From Nakamurella deserti (GTDB lineage Bacteria > Actinomycetota > Actinomycetes > Mycobacteriales > Nakamurellaceae): 64,000 nt of DNA. This document shows, piece after piece, positions 34,500 through 42,063 of this stretch (position 1 is the first letter of the stretch; every line of letters begins with the position of its first letter). Below the pieces are notes generated by a model that saw only the letters and a program-made list of their open reading frames with translations, had not been told where the DNA came from and did not search any database. The position numbers and the translations under genes are program-made. The stretch covers positions 1,612,001 to 1,676,000 of the forward strand of contig NZ_QCXS01000002.1 in assembly GCF_003260015.1 (NCBI RefSeq), read 5' to 3'.

Positions 34500-35624
34500 T
34501 CAGTCGTCGTCGCGGGTGGCCCGGCGCCGGTGGATCAGCACGGTGCCGACGACGAGCACGGCGATGAGCACGGCGCCGGCGAGCGCGACCAGCGCGGCGT
34601 CACCGGAGTCGTCGGGGGTGAGATCCGCAGCATCAGCGGCGTTGTCGAGGGTGGTGGCTCCGGCGTTCGGCGTCCCCGTGGCCGTTCCGGTGGACGACGG
34701 ATCCGTGGCGGCCGACGTCGACGACGCTGATCCTTCACCGGGAGGCGAGGTCCCGGCGACCGGCGGGGTGGACGACTCCGTGGGTGGGGTGGCGGCGGGG
34801 TCGACCGCCGTGGTGCCGGGCGCCGGGTCCACCGTGCCCGGCGCCGGGTCGGCGGTGCCCGGCTCCGGGTCGGCGCTGTCGGGGGGCGGGGTGCGCGAGG
34901 TGGTGGCCGGTGACGTCGTGCTCCGTGACGGAGTCGTCGGGGCGGGGGCCGGAGCAGGTGCGGGCGCGGGGGCCGGGGCAGGTGCCGGAGCGGGGGCCGG
35001 AGCAGGTGCCGGTGCGGGGGCGGGGGCGGGTTCCGGATCGGGCTGTGGTGCGGGCGCCTGGACCTCGGGTGGCACCTCGACGGCCGCGGCGGCGACCGGG
35101 GCGTAGCCGGGCGGCGAACCGCTACCCCGCCCGAAGACCCACCCTTCGAAGCCGCCGGGCTGCACCCGGCTGGAGGTGAGTCCGTTGCTGCTGTAGGTCC
35201 AGTTCCCGTCGCCGCTGGACTGCCAGTACGCCCAGGAGGCGTCGGCGGGCGGGGTGTCGACGCAGGACTCGGTGTAGTCCGCGTCCTTGGTGGTGCCGAC
35301 GCTCTCGGCGATGGTCGGACGGCCGTTGAGCCGGCAGAGGAACCCCGGCTGGGTCGTCGGTGGCGACCACGAGAAGCCCGCGGCTTCCAGGGCCCTGCTC
35401 CCCCGGGATGCCGAAGTCAGTCCAGTGGCGCAGCCGACCTGGATGCCGCCGCCGAGGCGGCCGTAGTCGACGACGACGGTGACACCGTCGGCACTGGTGC
35501 AGCCGCTCCCGCGAGCGGCGGTGGCCGTGCCCGGCGCGAACGTCCCGAGCAGCACGCAGAGGACCCCGACGAGGGCGGCGACCCGGCCGGGTCGCCGCCC
35601 GGTGGCTGCGGTGCGGATCGGCAT
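34500..35624 (-). CDS. Secreted membrane-anchored DUF4430-like protein with (Ala-Pro)15 stalk
   Basis: A 374-residue cell-surface protein. The signal peptide is at 1-36 (AALVGVLCVLLGTFAPGTATA). The DUF4430-like beta domain (about 41-165) has cysteines 42, 65, 97 and 121 and the core GVTVVVDYGRLGGGIQVGCA. An exact (Ala-Pro)15 stalk spans 200-229, then a Thr/Ser/Pro-rich linker. One C-terminal helix (about 342-365) with the basic stop IHRRRATRDDD keeps it in the membrane. DUF4430 corresponds to the beta domain of animal intrinsic factor/transcobalamin. A B12-capture role is inferred from this and from the riboswitch-led operon. Confidence 0.75.
   Translation of the reverse strand: MPIRTAATGRRPGRVAALVGVLCVLLGTFAPGTATAARGSGCTSADGVTVVVDYGRLGGGIQVGCATGLTSASRGSRALEAAGFSWSPPTTQPGFLCRLNGRPTIAESVGTTKDADYTESCVDTPPADASWAYWQSSGDGNWTYSSNGLTSSRVQPGGFEGWVFGRGSGSPPGYAPVAAAAVEVPPEVQAPAPQPDPEPAPAPAPAPAPAPAPAPAPAPAPAPAPAPAPTTPSRSTTSPATTSRTPPPDSADPEPGTADPAPGTVDPAPGTTAVDPAATPPTESSTPPVAGTSPPGEGSASSTSAATDPSSTGTATGTPNAGATTLDNAADAADLTPDDSGDAALVALAGAVLIAVLVVGTVLIHRRRATRDDD
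34938..35027. repeat. (Ala-Pro)15 coding repeat
   Basis: Ninety bases coding for fifteen Ala-Pro pairs (residues 200-229 of the surface protein). Codons vary between units (GCC/GCA/GCT/GCG with CCC/CCG/CCT), so the peptide is being conserved rather than the DNA. It probably forms a stiff rod that lifts the domain off the membrane. Confidence 0.85.
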
Positions 35625-37456
35625 CAGTGCCGGCGGGGTGCCCGGGTCCGGCGGCCCGCGACGACGAGGCCGGCGCCGGCGACGAGCAGGAGTGCGGCGA
35701 TCCCGAGCTCGGTACCGGTCCGGTCGGTGACGCCGGTGGACGCCAGCGCCGGAGCGGTGGTCTTGACCGGGGTGCGGGTAGTCGACGGGGTCGTGCTCGT
35801 GGTCACCGGAGCCGCCGCGGAGGCGGTCGTCGGCTGCGCGGAGGTGGTCGGGGCCACGGGCTCGGTGGTCGGGGCCACGGGCTCGGTGGTCGGAACCACG
35901 GGCTCGCTCGTCGGGTCGGTGGGCTCGGTGACCGGGGCCTCACAGGTGGCGGCGGCGGGCAGCGCGTCCTCGGCGCCGGCGGCGGTCAGGTCGGCCAGTG
36001 CGGGAGTGCCCAGGCCGAGCACGGCCTGCACGGAGGCGTACTGCCACTCGCCCAGGTTGCCCTCGTCGAGGCCGAACTCGGCGGCGTCGGCCAGGCCGGC
36101 CGGGGTCCAGGCGATGGCGCCGACCTCGGCCGGGGTCAGCGCGGTGTCGACGAGGGTGTCGCAGGTGACCTGCAGCCCGCCGATGAAGCCCGCGGCGGCG
36201 GTGGCGGCGTCGGCAGCCCCCACGGCGGCGAAGGCGTTGCCGCCCAGACCGGTCGAGTTCGTGTTGCCACCGAGATCACCGGCGGTGCCCTGCTGCGCGC
36301 TCAGCCAGGCGGTGGCCGTCGCGACGGTCGCGTCGTCGCCGGTCAGGCCGCCGGCCAGCAGGCCCTCGACGGCCAGGGCGGTGTAGTCGGGGTCGGCGGA
36401 GGTGCACGGATCGGCGTCGTAACCGAAACCGCCCGCGTTCGCCCCCTCGGCGCACTGCTGGGCGGCCAGCCAGCTCAGCGCGGTGGCCGGAGCACCCGCT
36501 TCGGTGCGACTCAGCGCGATGAGCGCGTAGGCGTGCCGGAACGGGTCGTCGGCGGTGCCGAACGAGCCGTCGGCGTTGAGGGTGGAGCGGAGTTCGCCGA
36601 GGAGGTCGCGGGTGCCGCCGGCACCGTCCGGGAAGGCCGCGGTGTCCACGCCGGCGATCTGCAGGGCCAGCGCGAACTTGGCGATCTGCGCGAACTTCGC
36701 GGGCGCCTCGGCTGCTGTCCCGACGTAGGCCGACCCGGACGCGAGCAGCGCGGCGGCGGAGCGGTCGATGGTGTCGCCACCGACACCGGCCGCGGCCAGC
36801 GCGTAGACCGCGTCCACGGTCAATCCGGGCGAGCCGTTGATCAGGCCGTCGCCGGCCTCCAATTGACGGCCGATCCAGCCGGCGACCGCGGTGGCGCTGC
36901 CCTGGGCGGGGCCGTAGGCGGGCACCTCGACCGGGGTGTTGTCGCGAGCCGGCAGCGCGGTCAGGTCGAGGCGGGGCGGCGCGCTGGTCGTGCCATCACT
37001 GAGGCTGTAACCGATCGTGCTACCCACACCCACCGGTCCGCCGCTCAGCCCGACCTGGGCGAACGCCCACTCGTCGGTCGGCGCTCCAGCCGGCTGACCC
37101 TCTGCGTTGGACAGCCACGACGACCAGTAGGGCCCGGGGAACGCGAAACAGTCGTCGGCATTGGCTGCGACCCCGTCGATGGCGCACAGGTAGGGTCCGC
37201 TGAAGTCCTGCGTGGTGACCTCGAAGCCGGCCGCCTCCATCGCATCTCCGAGGGACTCCTGCGGACCCGCCGCGCAGCCGACGACGAGCTCGTCCTCGGC
37301 GGGCGCGAAGTCCACGACGACGGTGACGCCCTCGTTGACGCCGCAGGCGGTGCCGGTGACGGTCGGTGCGGCGGAGGCGGACTGCACCAGCATCAGCGAG
37401 CTCAGTCCGGCGGTGGCGGTGACGAGGGTGACGGCAGCGAGCCGGCGGATCGACAT
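35624..37456 (-). CDS. Secreted intrinsic-factor-like protein: DUF4430-like domain plus alpha/alpha toroid, LPXTG-like tail
   Basis: A 610-residue surface protein. Signal peptide 1-29. DUF4430-like domain ~36-155 (cysteines 38, 61, 91, 103; GVTVVVDFAPAEDELVVGCA). Alpha/alpha-toroid (prenyltransferase/squalene-oxidase-repeat-like) ~185-495 with recurring helix starts FRHAYALIALSRT, DPDYTALAVEGLLAG and STGLGGNAFAAVGA, the last resembling the S-T-G-L-A-x-Q-A-L repeat of cobalamin-binding intrinsic factor. Pro/Thr linker 506-565, then LASTG (571-575), helix and basic tail, like a variant sortase signal. First gene behind the cobalamin riboswitch. Its stop overlaps the next start (TGATG). Confidence 0.8.
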   Translation of the reverse strand: MSIRRLAAVTLVTATAGLSSLMLVQSASAAPTVTGTACGVNEGVTVVVDFAPAEDELVVGCAAGPQESLGDAMEAAGFEVTTQDFSGPYLCAIDGVAANADDCFAFPGPYWSSWLSNAEGQPAGAPTDEWAFAQVGLSGGPVGVGSTIGYSLSDGTTSAPPRLDLTALPARDNTPVEVPAYGPAQGSATAVAGWIGRQLEAGDGLINGSPGLTVDAVYALAAAGVGGDTIDRSAAALLASGSAYVGTAAEAPAKFAQIAKFALALQIAGVDTAAFPDGAGGTRDLLGELRSTLNADGSFGTADDPFRHAYALIALSRTEAGAPATALSWLAAQQCAEGANAGGFGYDADPCTSADPDYTALAVEGLLAGGLTGDDATVATATAWLSAQQGTAGDLGGNTNSTGLGGNAFAAVGAADAATAAAGFIGGLQVTCDTLVDTALTPAEVGAIAWTPAGLADAAEFGLDEGNLGEWQYASVQAVLGLGTPALADLTAAGAEDALPAAATCEAPVTEPTDPTSEPVVPTTEPVAPTTEPVAPTTSAQPTTASAAAPVTTSTTPSTTRTPVKTTAPALASTGVTDRTGTELGIAALLLVAGAGLVVAGRRTRAPRRH

Positions 37457-38011
37457 ACGGGCCTTTCGGGCGCGGGCGGAGCGCCGGCAGGCTCGAAGTA
37501 GGGCGTCCGACGGAGCGCAGCATGCATCGCACCGGGACGACGGGACCCGAGCTCCGCCCTGCAATCCGCGACAGGGATGGAGCGTCACTCACATCCGGGA
37601 AGGCGATCCGACTCACGGCCCTGGGGCCGACCACGGTTGCGCGACAGTGCCGGAATCCGACCGGCTTCCCCTGCCCGGGGTGGAACAACGCCGCTGAGCG
37701 TATCCCACGCTCACAGCCGATTCCGACCCTGCCCACATCCGCCCCCCACGAGCGTGCCGTGCCCGAGTTGGTACCGGCGCGTCGGTCGTCGTGGACCGGG
37801 ATCGGGACCGTCCTGGTTCGGCGGTCCGCGTATCCAGGCCGTCAGCGTGCCCACCGCGCTGCGCGGTGTCTCGCCGCACCCGGTGGCGACGCGCCGGGGA
37901 TGCCGCGAACGTCGCCGTGCAGCGGCGTGGCTCCTCCACCCGCCGCGGTGAGGGCGGCACCGTGGTCCGGTCGCCGGTAGCCCGGCGGCCGACCGAGCCC
38001 GGGAAACACAA
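37457..38011. other. Intergenic region holding the riboswitch
   Basis: The leader from the surface-protein start to about 37712 is the cobalamin riboswitch and its expression platform. From 37713 to 38011, before the ssrA terminator, I see no gene, hairpin or repeat. The operon promoter is expected here, but no clear -35/-10 pair stands out. Confidence 0.5.
37585..37712 (-). promoter_or_regulatory. Cobalamin (B12) riboswitch
   Basis: On the complement the aptamer core reads GGGAAGCCGGTCGGATTCCGG (about 37650-37670), CACTGTCGCGCAACCGTGG (the B12-box region, 37631-37649) and GAGTCGGATCGCC (37602-37614), in the order and spacing of the cobalamin riboswitch consensus (GGGAA, GGTG-like, CTGTCCCGCAACTGT, GAGTC). 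It ends about 130 bases before the start of the intrinsic-factor-like gene, leaving room for an expression platform that should shut the operon off when adenosylcobalamin is bound. The outer limits given are approximate. Confidence 0.9.
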
Positions 38012-38037
38012 CAGCCCCGGACCGGGGTCCGGGGCTG
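38012..38037 (-). terminator. ssrA terminator
   Basis: Hairpin CAGCCCCGGAC / GTCCGGGGCTG (38012-38022 with 38027-38037), 4-base loop, 10 bases beyond the mature 3' end of tmRNA. Confidence 0.8.
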
Positions 38038-38047
38038 CTCTGCGCTG

Positions 38048-38417
38048 TGGAGGTGGCGGGAATCGAACCCGCGTCCAACGTTGCTTTCTGAGGGCTTCTA
38101 CGTGCGTAGTCCACTAAGCCTCTACTCGACCCCATCGATCACGTGAACATGCCGATGTGACGGGCCCAGTCACTGTTTGATGTCCCATTCACCCGCGTGA
38201 CCCGGCTGAACGGTGATCCCCCTAGTCGACGCCAGGATCCGGGCTGGGGGCAGGCCCGGTCTGACGGAGTCGCTACTCGCTCAGGCGGCGAGGGCGAACT
38301 CGCGCTGACTGTTGTCGGCGCTTGATTTTTTTGCGACGGGTGGTTAACGAGCTCATCGTCGCCTTCCTCGGCACGCTTCACCTCAGTCGACATCCGCTGT
38401 CGAAACCAATCACCCCC
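38048..38417 (-). ncRNA. ssrA: Transfer-messenger RNA (tmRNA)
   Basis: A 370-nt RNA on the complement. The 5' end GGGGGTGATTGGTTTCGACA pairs with the 3' end CACCTCC (G3:U alanine identity pair), and GGACGCGGGTTCGATTCCCGCC forms the T-arm. The tag frame (38281-38334) begins at resume codon GCA and encodes AKKSSADNSQREFALAA, ending in TGA. The ALAA end is the protease signal. CCA is not encoded. Its protein partner smpB lies 4.8 kb away on the same strand, with ftsX and ftsE beyond it, as in other actinobacteria. Confidence 0.97.
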
Positions 38418-39149
38418 TGGGGGATGCCTGACCTCTTCAAGCCTTGCCATCCTACGTGGTGGACAACGGTGAAGGCCAGCCGGTTGTTCCCGGTGCTGCC
38501 GTCTCGCCCCGTGGCGGGCGTTTCCGGGTCGGCCGTCGCCGGCTACCCGAGCGCTCCGACGCTGGTCGGTCGCTGGGCCTGGCCCCCTCCGCGACAGGAT
38601 CGACGTCTTCGCGACAGCTTCACGGAGGTGCAACCGTCGCGAAGCTGACGAACCCGTCTCGAAGCCGACCGAGAGCCTCCGGCACACAGCCTGGGCGGCC
38701 CTCCGGGTCAGCCCCAGCCTGCACCCGACCACTCGCGACACCCTCACCCACTTCGCGACAGGTCCACACATCCGCGACCGTCGCATCGCCGACGGACACG
38801 TCGCGAAGTGAACCGGGCAGCACCATTCCAGTCCGACCGTTGTCGGTGGGCCTCCCGGGGCGGCTGTCGCGCCCGCACTCGACCACTTCGCGACACCCTC
38901 ACCCACTTCGCGACAGGTCCACACGTCCGCAACCGTCGCGAAGCCGACGGACACGTCGTGAAGTAACCGGGCGGGATCCGCCCGCGCCGCTCAGTCCACG
39001 GGCAGGCTGCGGGCCGGTGGAGCCGGCACCGTGACCGCTCCCAGCCCGTTGCAACCGTCGCGGAAAGAAGGCAGCGGCCGCGGAGCGACGTCGGGACAAC
39101 GCCGGCCGTCCACCCATCCCGGGCACTCCGGGTCGGACGAAGCGCCCCG
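38418..39149. other. 732-base gene-free region upstream of ssrA
   Basis: It holds the ssrA promoter side (38418-38600, no clear promoter picked) and a cluster of repeats at 38600-38975 described separately. From 38976 to 39149 nothing is seen. Frames across it have no start sites or family resemblance. Confidence 0.6.
38600..38975. repeat. Direct and inverted repeats built on TTCGCGAC / GTCGCGAA
   Basis: Two ~93-base copies, 38727-38820 and 38881-38974, are over 85% identical and begin 154 bases apart. Each starts with two CACTTCGCGACA-like motifs and ends with a GTCGCGAAGT-like inverse before AACCGGGC. A third, degenerate copy (CTTCGCGAC at 38607-38615, GTCGCGAAG at 38636-38644, GTCTCGAAG at 38656-38664) precedes them. 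Each copy is bounded by opposite-facing 9-base arms, so it could fold or bind a dimeric protein. No coding signal seen. Confidence 0.8.
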
Positions 39150-40034
39150 TCACGCCGCGGACAGCACCTCGACGCCGGTCAGGCGCGCGGACAGGTCGAA
39201 CAGCTGGCGGGCCATCTCGTCGTCCCGGGCCGCCCGGCTCCGGCTCTCCAGCTGGGGTCCGTTCCTGCCCGGCCCGACGAAGCTGTCGCCGGGCAGGTCC
39301 TGCGTCGCGGCGTACAGGGTCGGGAGCGCGCCGTCCGCGGCCGAGGTCGCGACCAGGCTCGTCAGCGTGTTCAGTGGTCGGCCCAGGAAGCCGTCGAAAT
39401 GCGAGGTCAGACCGGTGGCGGCGAAGCCCGGGTGTGCGGCGACCGCCCGGACCGGGCTGCCGGCCAGCTCGAGCCGTCGCTGCAGCTCGCTGGTGAACAG
39501 CAGGTTCGCGAGCTTCGACTGCCCGTAGGCCCCCCAGCGGTGGTAGCGCCGGCGTTCGGCGTTGAGATCGGTGAGGTGGATCCGCCCCATCCGGTGCGCC
39601 TGGGACGAGACGGTGACGACCCGGTCCGTGATGTGGGGCAACAGCAGTGCGGTGAGCGCGAAGTGCCCGAGGTGGTTGGTGCCGATCTGCATCTCGAAGC
39701 CGTCGGCGGTCTCCCCCTCGGGCACCGCCATGATCCCGGCGTTGTTGATCAACACGTCCAGTGGACCCGACCAGTCGGCGGCGAAGGCGCGGACCGAGGC
39801 GAGATCGGCGAGGTCCAGCCACCGGACCTCGAGATCACCGGTCATGGCTTCGGCGACCCGCTCGCCCTTGGCGATGTCGCGGACGGCGAGCACCACGCGG
39901 GCGCCGGCGCGGGTGAGCTCGGCGGCGTTGCGCTCCCCCAGCCCGCTGGAGGCTCCGGTGACGACGACGGTCGTGCCCTCCATCCGGTGGAGGTCGTGCG
40001 CGGACCAGGCGGGCCTGGGTGTGGCGGCGGTCAT
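39150..40034 (-). CDS. Short-chain dehydrogenase/reductase (protochlorophyllide-reductase/retinol-dehydrogenase-like)
   Basis: A 294-residue SDR oxidoreductase. The cofactor site is VVVTGASSGLGERNAAEL (the usual Gly-Ala after GLG replaced by Glu-Arg). NINNAG-type motif is VLINNAGIMAVP. The active site has VVTVSSQAHRMG with the catalytic Ser, and Tyr-Lys in WGAYGQSKLANLLF. ALAxHPG is seen as AVAAHPGFAATGL. Arg in LAVRDIAKGER suggests NADP preference. Substrate unknown, no pathway neighbours. Confidence 0.88.
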   Translation of the reverse strand: MTAATPRPAWSAHDLHRMEGTTVVVTGASSGLGERNAAELTRAGARVVLAVRDIAKGERVAEAMTGDLEVRWLDLADLASVRAFAADWSGPLDVLINNAGIMAVPEGETADGFEMQIGTNHLGHFALTALLLPHITDRVVTVSSQAHRMGRIHLTDLNAERRRYHRWGAYGQSKLANLLFTSELQRRLELAGSPVRAVAAHPGFAATGLTSHFDGFLGRPLNTLTSLVATSAADGALPTLYAATQDLPGDSFVGPGRNGPQLESRSRAARDDEMARQLFDLSARLTGVEVLSAA

Positions 40035-40116
40035 CGTCGTCCTGCTCTCGTTGTCGTCCCGGGGCGGATGCGCCCACGGGACCGACGAACGGTAGCGCCG
40101 ATTCGTGCCCGCAGGT

Positions 40117-40596
40117 TCAGGCGCGGCTGCCCGGCGGCCCGACGACCAGCAACGCGGCGAAGATCAGCGCCACGGCGACGAGACCGATGAGGGCCATCCG
40201 ACCGGGGTGGGCGAGCAGGGTCCGCAGCATCCGGTCGGCGGCGCCGGCGTCGGCGGGGTCGTTCCCGGGGGTCCGGCGCCAGTCGCCGTCGAGGCGTCCG
40301 CGCTTCTCGAGCCGGCGGTCCATCGGGATGGTGGCGAACGGCAGGATCGAGGTCGCCAGGGTGACCAGCAACAGCACGGCCGACCACCGCTGGTTGACGC
40401 CCACGACGACGGCGACGACCAGGTACAGCAGGAACACGAAGCCGTGGAGCCCGCCGCCGATCGTGACACCGAGGCCGCCGAGGTCGAAGACGTACTTGCC
40501 GAGCATTCCCAGGATCAGCAGCGTCCAGGTGACCGCCTCGGCGATCGCGACGGTGCGGAAGAGCCGGCGTGGGGTCCAGGTGTCGGTGGTGTTCAT
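40117..40596 (-). CDS. DUF3817 family integral membrane protein
   Basis: A 159-residue membrane protein with four helices. The DUF3817 block is RLFRTVAIAEAVTWTLLILG, KYVFDLGGLGVTIGGGLHGF and VLLLVTLATSILPFATIPMD. A charged cytosolic segment (RRLEKRGRLDGDW) precedes the last helix. ATG at 40596 starts the conserved domain. The earlier ATG would add 35 unrelated residues. Function unknown. It may share a transcript with the upstream MFS gene, 62 bases away. Confidence 0.82.
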   Translation of the reverse strand: MNTTDTWTPRRLFRTVAIAEAVTWTLLILGMLGKYVFDLGGLGVTIGGGLHGFVFLLYLVVAVVVGVNQRWSAVLLLVTLATSILPFATIPMDRRLEKRGRLDGDWRRTPGNDPADAGAADRMLRTLLAHPGRMALIGLVAVALIFAALLVVGPPGSRA

Positions 40597-40658
40597 CGTC
40601 TCCGAGCCTAGGGCGACGGCCCGGGTGCGACCCTTCGCGGCGACGTGAGGTCGGTCGC

Positions 40659-41915
40659 TCAGCCGGCGGACTTCGGCAGCGTCTCGGGCGAGCGGAACCA
40701 CAGCGGAACGGTCGCGAGCACGACCGCGGCACCGACCCCGAGAGCGACGCCGAAGCCGCTCGCGTCGACGAGCAGGCCGGCGACGACGGGACCGACGACC
40801 GCGCCGATGTCACCGGTCATCTGGTAGACCGCGAGCACCGAACCACCGGGTCGGCCGCCCATCACGTCGGCGACGACGGCCTGCTGGGCCGGGGTGATCA
40901 GGCCGGACCCGATGCCGCCGACGAGACACAGCGCGAGCAGCTCCCAGACCTGGCCGCTGATCCCGATGAGACCCAGGGAGGCCGCCGACACGACGAGCCC
41001 CAGGATCATCGGCGTCTTCCGGCCGACCTGATCGACCCAGCGACCGACGAAGGTGAGGACGGCGGCGTTGCCGATGGCGAAGACGGTCAGCGCCCAGCCG
41101 GCCATCGCCTCACCGGCGTCCAGGACCTGGACGACGAACAGCGGGATGAGGGCCATCCGGATGCCGAACACCGACCAGCCGACGGCGAAGTTGGACGACA
41201 GCGCGGCCTGGAAGGCGGGCAGCCGCAGCGTCTCCCGCAGGTCGACCTGCACGATGTCGGTGTTGCGCACCGGGTTCGGGATGTGCCGGAGCGAGACCTG
41301 CACGACCGCAGCGGCGATCACCAGCAGCACGCCGTAGGAGATGAACGGCGCCTTGATCGACCAGCCGGCGAGCAGGCCACCGATCAACGGCCCGGAGATG
41401 CCGCCGATGAGGAAGCCCGAGGCGTACATCGCCGAGGCGCGGCCGCGCAACGGCGCCGGCGTCACCCGCACCAGCAGGGCCAGGCCGGAGATGGTGAACA
41501 TCGCCGACCCGATGCCGCCGGCGCTGCGGGCGATGAGCAGCCCGGAGTACCCCGGCGAGTAGGCGATGGCGATGCTGGAGGCGGCGACGATGAGGAGACC
41601 GGCGAGGTACAGCGGCCGCTCGGCGAGCCTGGCCAGCAGCTTCCCGGCGAAGGGCGAGAAGATCAACCGGGCGAAGGCGAAGGCGGAGATGATGACGCTG
41701 ACCGCGGCGTTGGAGACCCCGAACCCGGAGGCGTAGGCCGGCAGCACCGGCGCGATCAGTCCGTAGCCGACGGCGACCAGGAACGCCGCCGCGACCAGCA
41801 CGATGACTTCGCGCGGCAGGGTCGGCTTCTCGCCGGACGTCGGTGGCAGCGCCGCGTCCCTCACCGGGTCGGACGGGTCGAGCGGTGGTGGAGGCACTCG
41901 TTCGACACTACCCAT
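40659..41915 (-). CDS. MFS transporter
   Basis: A 418-residue 12-helix major facilitator exporter. There is a cytosolic N-terminus (1-36), then helix 1 VIVLVAAAFLVAVGYGLIAP, the motif A region in the helix 2-3 loop around AFARLIFSPFAGKLLARLAE, and GGIGSAMFTISGLALLVRV with PLRGRASAMYASGFLIGGISG, as in drug-resistance type transporters. A second half repeat has FVGRWVDQVGRKTPMIL. The substrate is not predictable. The ATG at 41915 is one of several nearby starts, including GTG further up. Confidence 0.85.
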   Translation of the reverse strand: MGSVERVPPPPLDPSDPVRDAALPPTSGEKPTLPREVIVLVAAAFLVAVGYGLIAPVLPAYASGFGVSNAAVSVIISAFAFARLIFSPFAGKLLARLAERPLYLAGLLIVAASSIAIAYSPGYSGLLIARSAGGIGSAMFTISGLALLVRVTPAPLRGRASAMYASGFLIGGISGPLIGGLLAGWSIKAPFISYGVLLVIAAAVVQVSLRHIPNPVRNTDIVQVDLRETLRLPAFQAALSSNFAVGWSVFGIRMALIPLFVVQVLDAGEAMAGWALTVFAIGNAAVLTFVGRWVDQVGRKTPMILGLVVSAASLGLIGISGQVWELLALCLVGGIGSGLITPAQQAVVADVMGGRPGGSVLAVYQMTGDIGAVVGPVVAGLLVDASGFGVALGVGAAVVLATVPLWFRSPETLPKSAG

Positions 41916-42063
41916 CGAGCCGTGCACCGACCCGTGTTCACGCCACTGCACGGCCGGGCGGATAGCGACCCACGGCCCGCCCGGTGCACCGATTGGCTCC
42001 GGTTGCCGGTGACCGGCTGCAGACCTACGCTTCGCCGATCCCATTCATCCTTTGGAGGCAAAG

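Noticed and set aside
36000-37000. Terpene cyclase or prenyltransferase enzyme
   Set aside because: The toroid repeats resemble this fold, but the protein is exported, lacks DxDD/QW active-site motifs and sits behind a B12 riboswitch, so a binding role fits better.
38139-38954. 271-codon minus-strand frame over ssrA and the repeats
   Set aside because: It overlaps the tmRNA, which has complete structure and tag. The repeats explain the open frame.
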